Assembly (NCBI GenBank): GCA_041920465.1
Contig: JBHGXW010000075.1
Span: forward strand, 1-64,000
DNA length: 64,000 nucleotides
Direction of reading: 5' to 3'
Source of the DNA: Brevibacillus_H sp041920465
Lineage (GTDB): Bacteria; Bacillota; Bacilli; Brevibacillales; Brevibacillaceae
Of this stretch, positions 25,521 through 34,879 are shown in pieces (positions within the stretch are counted from its first letter, which is position 1; each line of letters opens with the position of its first letter). The notes under the pieces were generated by a model. The model was not told the DNA's origin. It did no database searches and saw only the letters and a program-made list of their open reading frames with translations. Both the position numbers and the translations under genes were made by a program.

Positions 25521-27452
25521 TTACTCCATTCTAGCCACAGCCGTTTCTTGAGAGGCTAGCACGAGTTCGTTACTCACCGATTGCGTCTCTGGCTTTTCCA
25601 GATGCCGGTACATCGGATCGTGATAGGTTGGTACAATCTTCATCAAGAATTGCTTTACTTCATCATGTGCTATGTTCGTTTTCCGTATCTTCTGCTCAAG
25701 TACCCGCAGCATGAAGAAAAAGTGTTCTCCGTCAAAATCAATTGGTTTTTCAACATAAATCCGATTATGTCTGGTGGAGGAAACTTCACTGTCCGTCAGC
25801 AGCAACTCTTCATACAGCTTTTCTCCCGGACGTATTCCGGTATAGACAATCTTGATGTCCTTCTCCAGTTCCAGACCGCACAATCGGATTAAATCTTCTG
25901 CCAGCGATACGATTTTTACAGGTTTTCCCATATCCAGCACAAACACTTCTCCGCCTAAAGAGAAAGCTCCTGCTTGAATCACCAGTTGGGCAGCTTCTGT
26001 CACAGTCATGAAATATCGAACCATATTCGGGTCGGTAACGGTAACAGGCCCGCCTTCTTTTATTTGCTGTTTAAATAAGGGAATAACACTTCCTCGACTG
26101 CCCAGAACATTGCCAAAGCGGACAGCGGCAAACTTGGTATGGCTGGTCTTGTCCAATTGTTGGATAATCATTTCGGCAATTCTCTTGGTTACACCCATCA
26201 CACTTGTTGGATTCACCGCTTTATCAGTAGACAGCATTACGAAATGAGTTGCCCCAAACCGGTGCGCACACTCCGCCACCACCTTGGTCCCAAAGATATT
26301 GTTCTTTATCGCTTCGATGGGGTTATTCTCCATCATCGGCACATGCTTATGGGCAGCAGCATGGAAGACGACATGTGGTCGATACTCCTGAAAAATGCTC
26401 CGGATACGGAACTCTTCTTGTATATTGCCAACAATGACAGTTAAGGGTAAGTCAGGGTGCCGCTTTTTCAGCTCCATCTCGATACCATAGAGACTATTTT
26501 CACCGCGTCCCAAAAGGATCATCTCCCGAGGGTCAAAACGAGCCACCTGACGACAAATCTCCGAACCAATGGAACCGCCTGCTCCGGTTACCAAAACCAC
26601 CTGGTTCGTTACATAGCTGGCGATTTCATTCAGGTCTACGTCTACAGGCTCTCTGCCGAGAAGATCCTCTACCTGCACATCGCGAATTTGATCCAGATTT
26701 ACTTTGCCGTTGATGACATCTTGGATACTGGGAACAAGCTTGATCTGTACTTTCATTTCCTTGCATATGTGAATAATCTTGGCTACTTCCTCCTTGGAAA
26801 CGGTTGGCATCGCGATTACAATGAGATCGATTGACCGGGTTTGCACAATATCCTGAATCTCTTTTCTTGTACCAATCACGGGGATACCCACGACACTCAT
26901 ATGTAACTTTTGGGGATCATCATCAATAAACCCGACAACGTAAATATTTTGATTCGCCCCTTTGCGGAGTTCTTTGGCAATGGTTGCGCCCGTGTATCCT
27001 GCTCCAATAATCAGAGCGTTTTTTACCTTACACTTTTTACGGCGTGCATAATCATCCAGATACACGCGTATAAACAGGCGGGAGCCCCCGATCCACAATA
27101 TCATGAGCACCCACATCGTAAGGAAAACGGAAGGAGGAATGAAAATGTTGACATGAAGGGAACGCAAAACAACATATGTGCCAGTGATCAGCAGAATGGA
27201 TAGCGTGATTGCCCGAATAATGGAAATGAGTTCTCCGATGCTCGCATATTCCCATACCCGTCGATACAGGTTAAAGGCAAAAAATATGCTGACGGTAATA
27301 AACAGGCTGATGGTAAGAAGATAGGGAATTCCCAGACTAAAGGTGTAGGGAATGTCACCTTCGAAGCGAAGCAGATAGCTTATGATAATTGTGAAATAAA
27401 TAATCAAAGCATCCAAAAAGACAAAAAACACTACTTTTTGCCGAATATTCAC
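25521..27452 (-). CDS. UDP-GlcNAc 4,6-dehydratase, membrane-bound (PglF/WbpM/EpsC family)
   Basis: 643 residues. Four N-terminal membrane helices, a CoA-binding-like Rossmann fold (ALIIGAGYTGATIAKEL, near residue 150) and a C-terminal extended SDR domain with NAD loop VTGAGGSIGSEICRQ (about 287-301). The catalytic element reads STDKAVNPTSVMGVTKR: Met stands where most SDR enzymes have Tyr, as known for this family. It would make UDP-4-keto-6-deoxy-GlcNAc, the first step to bacillosamine. The start is GTG at 27452 with AGAGGCG upstream. The next genes upstream supply the following steps. Confidence 0.88.
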   Translation of the reverse strand: MNIRQKVVFFVFLDALIIYFTIIISYLLRFEGDIPYTFSLGIPYLLTISLFITVSIFFAFNLYRRVWEYASIGELISIIRAITLSILLITGTYVVLRSLHVNIFIPPSVFLTMWVLMILWIGGSRLFIRVYLDDYARRKKCKVKNALIIGAGYTGATIAKELRKGANQNIYVVGFIDDDPQKLHMSVVGIPVIGTRKEIQDIVQTRSIDLIVIAMPTVSKEEVAKIIHICKEMKVQIKLVPSIQDVINGKVNLDQIRDVQVEDLLGREPVDVDLNEIASYVTNQVVLVTGAGGSIGSEICRQVARFDPREMILLGRGENSLYGIEMELKKRHPDLPLTVIVGNIQEEFRIRSIFQEYRPHVVFHAAAHKHVPMMENNPIEAIKNNIFGTKVVAECAHRFGATHFVMLSTDKAVNPTSVMGVTKRIAEMIIQQLDKTSHTKFAAVRFGNVLGSRGSVIPLFKQQIKEGGPVTVTDPNMVRYFMTVTEAAQLVIQAGAFSLGGEVFVLDMGKPVKIVSLAEDLIRLCGLELEKDIKIVYTGIRPGEKLYEELLLTDSEVSSTRHNRIYVEKPIDFDGEHFFFMLRVLEQKIRKTNIAHDEVKQFLMKIVPTYHDPMYRHLEKPETQSVSNELVLASQETAVARME

Positions 27453-27500
27453 GATAATCGCCTCTTTACTGCCATATAGACACCACCGTTCTCTGTGTTT

Positions 27501-28652
27501 TCACCATTGCAAGCAATCTTTTATACATTCAATAATTCGCTCTTGATCCTCAGGCAGGAGATTAGATCCCGAGGGCAAACAGATTCCCGTCTCAAATAAA
27601 CGGTCAGATACACTTATCCCTTCCTCATGGGGATAGTAGGTACAGGTTTGAAACAACGGTTGAAGATGAAGAGGTTTCCACACCGGTCTGGCCTCTATCT
27701 CGTGCTGCTCCAAAACATCAATGAGGTCCCCGGCCGTTTTCCCGCATTCTTCCTTGACAATTTGGGCAACGGTCAACCAACGCGTCGAGAAACCGTAACT
27801 TGCTTCCGGCATGAACCTGACTCCTTTCAAGGAAGACAGGCTTTGTTGATAACGAGCGAAAATGTTTCTTCTTGCTTCTATTCGTTCAGGCAGCTTTCGC
27901 AGTTGAGCCCTTCCAATCCCCGCGAGCACATTACTTAATCGATAGTTATACCCCATCTCTTTGTGCTGATAATGTCTGACAGGTTCACGGGCTTGAGATG
28001 CCCAATACCGAGCTTTTTCCAATGCTTCCAGATCGTCGGACACCAGCATGCCGCCACCCGAAGTAGTAATGATCTTGTTTCCGTTAAAAGAATAAATCCC
28101 AAATCGACCAAAAGTACCGCTCGCCTTGCCTTTATAAGTAGCCCCCAGCGATTCCGCTGCATCTTCTATGACCGGAACGCCAAAGGAATCACAAATCTTT
28201 CCGATCTCCTCCATGTCGGCACTTTGTCCATAGAGACTGACAACAACAACAGCTTTGGGGAGCTTACCTGTCTGATTTGCTTCATTCATGGCTCTTTTGA
28301 GCGCCTGCGGGGACATGTTCCAAGAGGATGGCTCCGAATCGATAAACACAGGTGTCGCGCCCTGAAACAGAATGGGATTGGCACTGGCGACAAATGTTAG
28401 AGTCGAGCAAAAAACCGTGTCGCCCACCCCCACCCCCAATAAACGGAGTGCCAAATGAATGGCAGCCGTGCCGGAGCTAAGAGCCACAGCCCCCCTCACC
28501 CCAACGTAATCAGCCAACTCTTGTTCAAATCCTTCCACATGGGGCCCCAGCGGAGCAATCCAGTTGGAAGCAAATGCTTCGGCAACATATTCCCGTTCCA
28601 AATCCCCCATATGCGGAGGAGACAAGTAGATTTTTCGGGTTTTCGTCAGCAT
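27501..28652 (-). CDS. PLP-dependent sugar aminotransferase (DegT/DnrJ/EryC1; PglE-like)
   Basis: 383 residues. The PLP-binding lysine lies in IYSFNGNKIITTSGGG (about residues 184-199). GAVALSSGTAAIHLALRLLG and VIEDAAESLGATYKGKASGT are family signatures. This group transfers an amino group from glutamate to the 4-keto carbon of UDP-linked sugars. Its start overlaps the acetyltransferase gene by seven bases. With the PglF-like enzyme downstream, the likely product is UDP-4-amino-4,6-dideoxy-GlcNAc. Substrate assignment rests on context. Confidence 0.88.
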   Translation of the reverse strand: MLTKTRKIYLSPPHMGDLEREYVAEAFASNWIAPLGPHVEGFEQELADYVGVRGAVALSSGTAAIHLALRLLGVGVGDTVFCSTLTFVASANPILFQGATPVFIDSEPSSWNMSPQALKRAMNEANQTGKLPKAVVVVSLYGQSADMEEIGKICDSFGVPVIEDAAESLGATYKGKASGTFGRFGIYSFNGNKIITTSGGGMLVSDDLEALEKARYWASQAREPVRHYQHKEMGYNYRLSNVLAGIGRAQLRKLPERIEARRNIFARYQQSLSSLKGVRFMPEASYGFSTRWLTVAQIVKEECGKTAGDLIDVLEQHEIEARPVWKPLHLQPLFQTCTYYPHEEGISVSDRLFETGICLPSGSNLLPEDQERIIECIKDCLQW

Positions 28653-29326
28653 CCAGTCTCACCTCCCTTTTGATCTTGATTTCTCACAATCGGCTTGGCT
28701 GGTACTCCAACAGCTACACAGCTTTCCGGTAAAGTCTTGGTTACAACGGCCCCGGCTCCAACAATGGTGTTGGAACCAATCTCGACTCCTTGTATGACAG
28801 CAGAGCCTGTGCCTATCTCGGCACCCGTTCGAATAACAACTCCGCCCGATATATTGCATCCCGGCAAGACTGTGACAAACGGCTCAATCACCGCATCATG
28901 TCCAATCGTACAGCCATAATTAATCAAGGCGTGATCTCCGATGTGAATATTGGTGCTTACCACACTATTGGCGCAGATGCATACCCCTTCTCCGATCACT
29001 ACTTCGTCTCCCACTACCGCTGTGGGATGGATAAGCGTGGCAAACTGTACGTGATCATAATGGTTTGTTATGTATTCAACCAGCTTCTTTCTGGTTTTCG
29101 ACTGTCCGACTGCACACACCACCGATACTCCCTGCAAATCTTGTGCTGCCAACATGTCAACCGTCCCCAACACAACGTGCCCATTTAATCTCTCCCCTGT
29201 TTTGAAAGGATTATCGTCCAGGTACCCCAACAGCTCCCATTCACCCTTCTCCCGATTCAAGTCTTTGATCAGTTGGGCAGTCTCTCTGCCTTGTCCACCT
29301 GCTCCAATTATGATGATCTTCTTCAT
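28646..29326 (-). CDS. sugar O/N-acyltransferase with left-handed beta-helix (PglD/NeuD-like)
   Basis: 226 residues from the ATG at 29324-29326; an in-frame GTG four codons earlier lies on the ribosome site. The N-terminus is a Rossmann-type domain (IIIIGAGGQGRETAQLI). The C-terminus has hexapeptide repeats (VIGEGVCICANSVVSTNIHI, IGSNTIVGAGAVVTKTL) of the left-handed beta-helix acetyltransferases. It would N-acetylate the new 4-amino group to give UDP-N,N'-diacetylbacillosamine or a close relative. It sits between the phosphoglycosyl transferase and aminotransferase genes. Confidence 0.85.
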   Translation of the reverse strand: MKKIIIIGAGGQGRETAQLIKDLNREKGEWELLGYLDDNPFKTGERLNGHVVLGTVDMLAAQDLQGVSVVCAVGQSKTRKKLVEYITNHYDHVQFATLIHPTAVVGDEVVIGEGVCICANSVVSTNIHIGDHALINYGCTIGHDAVIEPFVTVLPGCNISGGVVIRTGAEIGTGSAVIQGVEIGSNTIVGAGAVVTKTLPESCVAVGVPAKPIVRNQDQKGGETGC

Positions 29327-29338
29327 CGCTCTCCTCAC

Positions 29339-29971
29339 TTACCCATCTGCCTGATTTAACTCTGAGCCCATAAATTCAGGCATAGTTGCATTTTCCTGAT
29401 AGCTGATGCCCTCTGCTCGCAATACTTTCTTGACTGTCAACAACATGATTTTAAGATCTAACCAGATAGATCGGTGTTCCACATACCAGATATCCAAAGC
29501 GAACTTCTCTTCCCAGGTGAGTGTGTTACGCCCATTTACCTGAGCCCAGCCGGTGATACCCGGCTTCACTTCATGCCGTCTGGCTTGTTCCGGGGTATAA
29601 CGTGTCAAATACTTCATGAGCAGAGGTCTTGGTCCGACCAGGCTCAGATCTCCCTTCACTACATTGAATAATTGGGGAAGCTCATCCAAACTCCATCTGC
29701 GCAATAAACGCCCCAAAGGAGTAAGCCTTGCCTCATCCGCCAGCAGGGCACCATGGGAATCATACATATCTCGCATGGTCCGAAATTTATATATGGTAAA
29801 CGGCTTACCATGCAGTCCCGGCCGAAGCTGTCTGAATAGGATCGGTGAGCCAAGCTGGGCACGAATCAACACGCCGACCATTACCATAATCGGGAGGAAG
29901 ATGATCAGGGCCGTTATCGCTACCGCCAGATCCAATACTCGTTTAAGAAGCTTGTCCAACACATCAACCAC
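29339..29971 (-). CDS. undecaprenyl-phosphate sugar phosphotransferase (PglC-like)
   Basis: 210-residue monotopic phosphoglycosyl transferase. It has an N-terminal membrane helix with basic flank (KRVLDLAVAITALIIFLPIM), the conserved KFRTMRDM and RRWSLDELPQLFNVVKGD segments, and LVGPRPLL. It would transfer the phospho-sugar to the lipid carrier and start the glycan chain. It lacks the extra N-terminal helices of WbaP-type enzymes, which is the PglC layout. It overlaps the glycosyltransferase gene upstream by eight bases. Confidence 0.9.
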   Translation of the reverse strand: MVDVLDKLLKRVLDLAVAITALIIFLPIMVMVGVLIRAQLGSPILFRQLRPGLHGKPFTIYKFRTMRDMYDSHGALLADEARLTPLGRLLRRWSLDELPQLFNVVKGDLSLVGPRPLLMKYLTRYTPEQARRHEVKPGITGWAQVNGRNTLTWEEKFALDIWYVEHRSIWLDLKIMLLTVKKVLRAEGISYQENATMPEFMGSELNQADG

Positions 29972-31211
29972 TTTCCTTTTGCAAAATTAGCTTGAGCTCC
30001 TCTTCGTAACGATAAGCAAGTCTTTCTCTTGAGAAGTTCTTCTGTACAAATTCATATCCGTTCTTACCCAATTGCTCCATTAAAACGCGATCATGGTACA
30101 GTTGAAGAACTCGCTTCTTAAAGTCCTCCGGATCTTCCGGGTCCACATAATAACCGCATTGAGACTCTTCAACCAGTTTTCGGGCAACCCCATCAATTCC
30201 GAGAATAATCGGCTTCGCACAAGACATGTAATCAAACACCTTATTGGGATATACAGTCTTAAAGGTTTCAACCTTCTTCAGCACAGCAGTACAGATATCC
30301 GATGCACGGCAAAAATCGGGAATGCTGGTCTTTGGCTGGGAAGGGATAAACAAGATGTTGCTCAATCGCTTTTCTTTGGCATAAGCCTGTAGGGCCGTTT
30401 TTTCCATCCCATCGCCAATGAGCAGAAATACAAGATCGGGGATATCCTGACAAATTTCTGCTGCTTTGATGAGAGAAAGCAGATGATTGGCTACGCCGTG
30501 AGCTCCTAAATAGGTAATGACAAATTTACCTTGAAGCTGGTATTGCTCCCTTACCCAGTTTTCTTTGGAACCGGGCTGGAAAATATCGAGATCGGCGCCA
30601 TTGGTGATTTCCACAATTTTCGAAGGATGTACGCCTTTTTTTTGAATCAGTGTTTCGCGAAATGCCGGGGTTAGCACATTAATTTTGCGAGCAGTACGGT
30701 AACAAAGCTTTTCGACCAGATAAGCCGCGCGTATCAGCAATCTGCTCTTCAATACGCCTGTATCTATTGCCGATTCCGGCCAAAGATCCCTTACCTCAAA
30801 AACAAGAGGAGTCCTCTTCAAGAAACTGGTAATAACACCTGTAATGCCGACGAACAAAGGGGGAGAGGTAACGATCATGACATCGTGTTTTCCAATATGA
30901 AACAGACAGGCCCAAAGAGAAGAAAAGGTAAAAGAGAAGTACGCCCATAATCGACCCAAAAAGCTTTTGTTATATCCTTCTGAGACAAAGCACCTCCATA
31001 TCGTAACCTGCTCAGAAATCTGCTCTTTCGTGATAAACTTGCCTTTATACTGCTCTGCCTTTTGTCCTGTTGTGTAATGAACAGTTCCGGCTACCACAGT
31101 AACGTGATGTCCCTGCCTGATCCAATACTTGACGAACTGGTTGAAGCGTGATCCCCCGGGATCGTTTTCGCCCAAGAAATACTGGTGGAGTAAAAGAATT
31201 TTCATTCGCAT
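29964..31211 (-). CDS. family 4 glycosyltransferase (WbuB/PglA-like)
   Basis: 415 residues, GT-B fold. The N-terminal domain opens with KILLLHQYFLGENDPGGSRF. The C-terminal domain carries FVITYLGAHGVANHL, FLLIGDGMEKTAL and the acceptor/donor helix TVYPNKVFDYMSCAKPI with a Glu/Asp-containing VRDLWPES in the middle. It resembles enzymes that add an amino sugar to lipid-linked saccharides. Its stop overlaps the PglC-like gene, so the second sugar is probably added by this enzyme. The acceptor and donor cannot be read from the sequence. Confidence 0.8.
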   Translation of the reverse strand: MRMKILLLHQYFLGENDPGGSRFNQFVKYWIRQGHHVTVVAGTVHYTTGQKAEQYKGKFITKEQISEQVTIWRCFVSEGYNKSFLGRLWAYFSFTFSSLWACLFHIGKHDVMIVTSPPLFVGITGVITSFLKRTPLVFEVRDLWPESAIDTGVLKSRLLIRAAYLVEKLCYRTARKINVLTPAFRETLIQKKGVHPSKIVEITNGADLDIFQPGSKENWVREQYQLQGKFVITYLGAHGVANHLLSLIKAAEICQDIPDLVFLLIGDGMEKTALQAYAKEKRLSNILFIPSQPKTSIPDFCRASDICTAVLKKVETFKTVYPNKVFDYMSCAKPIILGIDGVARKLVEESQCGYYVDPEDPEDFKKRVLQLYHDRVLMEQLGKNGYEFVQKNFSRERLAYRYEEELKLILQKESG

Positions 31212-31417
31212 CGATTATAAACCTCTGTCAAAATGGTCATTTTCACCTAAACTTATAGAAATTAACAAAAAATATATAAGGAATTTTTAATCCTCAAGAC
31301 GCTAAACTAATGTAGACACTACATAATAACCCTTTTGTTTTGATTACTCCAACTGACACGGATCGTAGGGGTTGTTGGTTGTTCACTACACGAGAACATC
31401 CTAGTTTATTCATATTA
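31212..31417. other. AT-rich intergenic region without a gene
   Basis: About 205 bases between the beta-helix protein gene and the glycosyltransferase gene, both minus strand. It holds AT-rich stretches but no good hairpin terminator and no convincing -35/-10 pair; TTGAGG with a TATTTT at 17 bases near 31280-31300 is the best candidate promoter for the downstream glycan genes. Confidence 0.3.
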
Positions 31418-33496
31418 TTAATTCAATTTAATCCACCCCTTACTTGTGTAGACATAAAGTCCTTCACCCTGCCCATTAGGATTCCAATTTACACCATCAG
31501 CGTAAGCAATTCTACCAATCTTTGCTGTGGGTGCAGAACTCCGAACTGTCATATCAATATTGCCTGCATTAACCAATGCATAGTTTCTCATGTCTTGATT
31601 TGAAATCCATCCTCCGTTTGGTTCATGCGATAAATACTTAACGGATAAACTACTATAATTAATAATCGAATTATTTCCTGTAGGATTATTATTCAGAATA
31701 TAATTTGATAAGTTTGTCATTGTATTACCCATAATTACATTTGATCCACTTGTAGAAGTAATTTCTATCCCAACATTTCCATTTTCAAAACGATTATATG
31801 CCACTTGGCAAATATCGCCATTTAATCTTACACCCGTATCAAATAGTTCGAATGCTGACCCTATTACAACTATATGATTTGTATAATCGGTTGCCACATC
31901 TACACCAATCTTTACGCCAACCGTCCTTGAATTTATTAATCTAATAGAATTGGAACTGTTTGAAAATTTAAATCCTGTTGATAAATTTTTTGTTGGAATC
32001 CCATCAAGCATTTGCACTCCATTTATTGACACATCGTAACATGAGTTATAATACGAGGAGTATGTAGTCCCATCATCAAAGGAAACCCCTATTCCTGTCG
32101 ATTCTCCACCAATGATATTTACTCTATTTATTTGGCTCATATAAACGCGAGCAAATTCTATACCTATTGTTGTTTCCTTCGACATCTTTAAAGTTAAGTC
32201 TTCAATTGAAATATTTCCTATAGCACTAAATTCCTTATTGTAAATGGCGATCCCAGTTCCCGTATGGAGAAGAGTTGTATCAGTTCGACTAACCCCTTTG
32301 ATTTTAATCCCATTCTTTAAATATATAGTTTGAAAATTATATGTACCTTTTGGAAAAAATACAGATCCACTACTGGCAGAATTAATGGCTTCCTGTATTG
32401 CAGCAGTATCGTCGGTTAAGCCATCGCCAACAGCACCAAAATCTTTAACATTTACACTTTCGTCGGACGAACTTGTTCCATTACTCAAGATTTCTGTCGT
32501 TCTTGTGTTGCTCTCATCAGAAATAACAGTAAGCTCTTTACCATTAATATTTGCAACCTTTTCTTTTCCTTCGTGATCAACTACGAGTCCGTTGGCAATA
32601 GATATTTTGCCAGTACCAGAGAAACTTTTTGAATGGAACATGAGTTTAATAATCTTTTTACTATCACTATTAACTTCATTTTCTTTCTCATCATTTATTA
32701 CAACAAACCTTATGGCTCCATCGTATACTTTAGTTTGTTCTTTAATTTTTATTCCCTCTTGGGCTGGCTTCGCTGACTCAAACTCAAAAAGGTTAGTATC
32801 ATAGCTAACAATGAAGTCTTCTATATATAGCTTCTCAGCTTTTTCAACAATTACATTAGCAAAAAATTGTTTTCCATTTTGAATTGTAGATACCGACTCT
32901 ATTCCTATGGATGGTTGCTCGATAACGTTGTTTTTTTCCATCATTTCCATTTCTGGTATTGCTAAATTTATACGATTTCCTTCAGCGCCATTGTTTTTAG
33001 TAATCCTAATACGATATTTTAAAAACGGTGTATCATTATCAAAAATAAATTCGTTTGAACCACCCTCCCATTTAGTAATATTTGTTTGACTATCCAATAC
33101 CACCCAGGTATTCCCTCCATCATTTGACCCTTCAAAACTCCAGTCTTTGGGGAGTATCGCTATATTCCTCTTTTTTTCTTCAAGTCCTCCACTATAAATT
33201 ACATATTTGGAAATAGTTTTAGGCTTGGGAAATTCGTATGCTAACCATCCAGTAGTGTCTGAAATCCCCCACCCTTGGTATCCACCCTCATAAAAGCTAT
33301 TTATTCCATTGAATGCTTTCCAACTTGGTGCTTTCTCTAAGTTCTGGCTCGAAGTAACGGCACCTGACGGTAAATTTTCTGATTTCATAACAGGAATTAG
33401 ATTTTTAGAGAATTCCTGTGCTGCCATTGAAGGGGTTATGGTAAACAAGAAAAGCATTAAATAAATGAATAATATTAAGCCAAACATATTTTTCAT
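31418..33496 (-). CDS. secreted discoidin-cohesin-beta-helix surface protein
   Basis: 692 residues from the ATG at 33494-33496 (GGGGAC upstream; the site is poor). A signal peptide ends at SMAAQ. Residues about 30-185 are an F5/8 type C (discoidin) domain (NGINSFYEGGYQGWGISDTT, DWSFEGSNDGGNTWVVLDSQ). Residues 195-330 look cohesin-like (FIVSYDTNLFEFESAKPAQE, KKIIKLMFHSKSFSGTGKIS). From about 352 a pectate-lyase-type right-handed beta-helix begins (VKDFGAVGDGLTDDTAAIQE), and the C-terminus ends RIAYADGVNWNPNGQGEGLY. It probably binds or trims polysaccharide. No LPXTG or SLH anchor is visible. It lies among the glycan genes and is AT-rich. Confidence 0.75.
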   Translation of the reverse strand: MKNMFGLILFIYLMLFLFTITPSMAAQEFSKNLIPVMKSENLPSGAVTSSQNLEKAPSWKAFNGINSFYEGGYQGWGISDTTGWLAYEFPKPKTISKYVIYSGGLEEKKRNIAILPKDWSFEGSNDGGNTWVVLDSQTNITKWEGGSNEFIFDNDTPFLKYRIRITKNNGAEGNRINLAIPEMEMMEKNNVIEQPSIGIESVSTIQNGKQFFANVIVEKAEKLYIEDFIVSYDTNLFEFESAKPAQEGIKIKEQTKVYDGAIRFVVINDEKENEVNSDSKKIIKLMFHSKSFSGTGKISIANGLVVDHEGKEKVANINGKELTVISDESNTRTTEILSNGTSSSDESVNVKDFGAVGDGLTDDTAAIQEAINSASSGSVFFPKGTYNFQTIYLKNGIKIKGVSRTDTTLLHTGTGIAIYNKEFSAIGNISIEDLTLKMSKETTIGIEFARVYMSQINRVNIIGGESTGIGVSFDDGTTYSSYYNSCYDVSINGVQMLDGIPTKNLSTGFKFSNSSNSIRLINSRTVGVKIGVDVATDYTNHIVVIGSAFELFDTGVRLNGDICQVAYNRFENGNVGIEITSTSGSNVIMGNTMTNLSNYILNNNPTGNNSIINYSSLSVKYLSHEPNGGWISNQDMRNYALVNAGNIDMTVRSSAPTAKIGRIAYADGVNWNPNGQGEGLYVYTSKGWIKLN

Positions 33497-33630
33497 AAAT
33501 TCATGTCCCCAACTCTTTATAAATTGTTTGCTGAACACTTATCTACTAAAGGAAATATTCCAAATAATGAAGTAAGAAGTTACTTCCAAAAAGATGAATT
33601 ATGCATGTTTCCATGGATTTATTCATCCCG

Positions 33631-34776
33631 TTATTTCAATGTTGACAATATGAAATCATACTTCTGTGATAACAAATTGTTATAATCTTCAAGGTAGTAA
33701 TCATCTTTAATTTTTCTACATTGGGCACTTTTCGTTTGTAAATCTTCCGGATTATTTTTTAGATGATGCAGTAGTTCTTTTAAACTCTCAACTCGATTGT
33801 CATCTACTGCCCAGCCAATCCCATTATTTACAACAAACTTTTCTAATTCAGTCTGTTTAGCCACAATAATTGGCAACTCGCAAACGATTGCTTCATATAA
33901 CTTGTTAGGCAAAGCCAGCTTAACGTTTTCATAGGCGATATCATAAACGGAATATACAATGTCAACTTTCCCGTAAATGTTCAGAATATCTTTCGTGTAA
34001 TCATAGGCGCCTGTTATTTTTACAAAATCACTTACATTATTATTCTGGATATATGTTTTAATTTCACATGCATCCGGCCCTTCTCCGGCAATCAAGATTT
34101 CAAAAGCTTCCTTATGATCTTTTACGGCATCGATTAACTGCAGAATTTGCTTTTTATAACGAATAAACCCCACATACCCAATCACAATTTTCTTGTTAGG
34201 TTCAGCTTTTTTATAATTAGAGAAAAGCTCCCTTGAGGGGACATTTGGCATAAAAAAATACTTATCTTCATCTATAAACCTGCTGTAATAGGCATCCCAG
34301 AAGTATGGGGAAGTAAGAATTAGTAGCTCTATCTTCTTCGTTATCATTTTTTCTATGAAGATCAGTCCCCGTCTAACTACTTCCTTATAACCTATTTGAT
34401 CGTTAATAATAAACGAGGGCAGATCACCAATCTCATAAATTATTTTGATATTATTATCGAAGAAGATTTTATAAAGAAAGGCAGTAAAAAGCATGTCAAT
34501 ATTACCTACGTGTAGAAGTTGAGGCTTTATCTGTCTTATTTCTTTTAATGCTTTACATAAAAAAATCGGAAAATGCAGTAATTTTTTGATACGCTTACGT
34601 ACGCTAACCTTCAACAAAATAGGGATCACCTTCACATTATCAGGTAACGTAAAGGGTGTATTAATTCCGCGATCCCAGTAAAGAACGTATGTTTCTATTA
34701 ATTTTGAAGTGGTTAATGACATTCTTTTTATAAATCTGGGATTTGGATCGTTTGGATATAAAAATACAAATTTCAT
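33631..34776 (-). CDS. glycosyltransferase, GT-B family 4/1 type
   Basis: 381 residues from the ATG at 34774-34776 with GGAGG six bases upstream. The N-terminal domain (KFVFLYPNDPNPRFIKRMSL) is typical of GT-B enzymes. The C-terminal domain has KIVIGYVGFIRYKKQI, FEILIAGEGPDACEI and ENVKLALPNKLYEAIVCELPI, which are family 4 signatures. Sugar specificity cannot be read. The gene lies divergent to the polymerase-like gene and is more AT-rich than the PglC-D-E genes downstream. It may be a later addition to the cluster. Confidence 0.75.
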   Translation of the reverse strand: MKFVFLYPNDPNPRFIKRMSLTTSKLIETYVLYWDRGINTPFTLPDNVKVIPILLKVSVRKRIKKLLHFPIFLCKALKEIRQIKPQLLHVGNIDMLFTAFLYKIFFDNNIKIIYEIGDLPSFIINDQIGYKEVVRRGLIFIEKMITKKIELLILTSPYFWDAYYSRFIDEDKYFFMPNVPSRELFSNYKKAEPNKKIVIGYVGFIRYKKQILQLIDAVKDHKEAFEILIAGEGPDACEIKTYIQNNNVSDFVKITGAYDYTKDILNIYGKVDIVYSVYDIAYENVKLALPNKLYEAIVCELPIIVAKQTELEKFVVNNGIGWAVDDNRVESLKELLHHLKNNPEDLQTKSAQCRKIKDDYYLEDYNNLLSQKYDFILSTLK

Positions 34777-34879
34777 CAAATTCCTCCATTTTTATCAGCT
34801 TCTACTCAAATAGAGAATTCTCAGCAATCCATAATATAGTAAATCGTTTAAAATAATAGAATAATTGTCGAGAAAGGGG

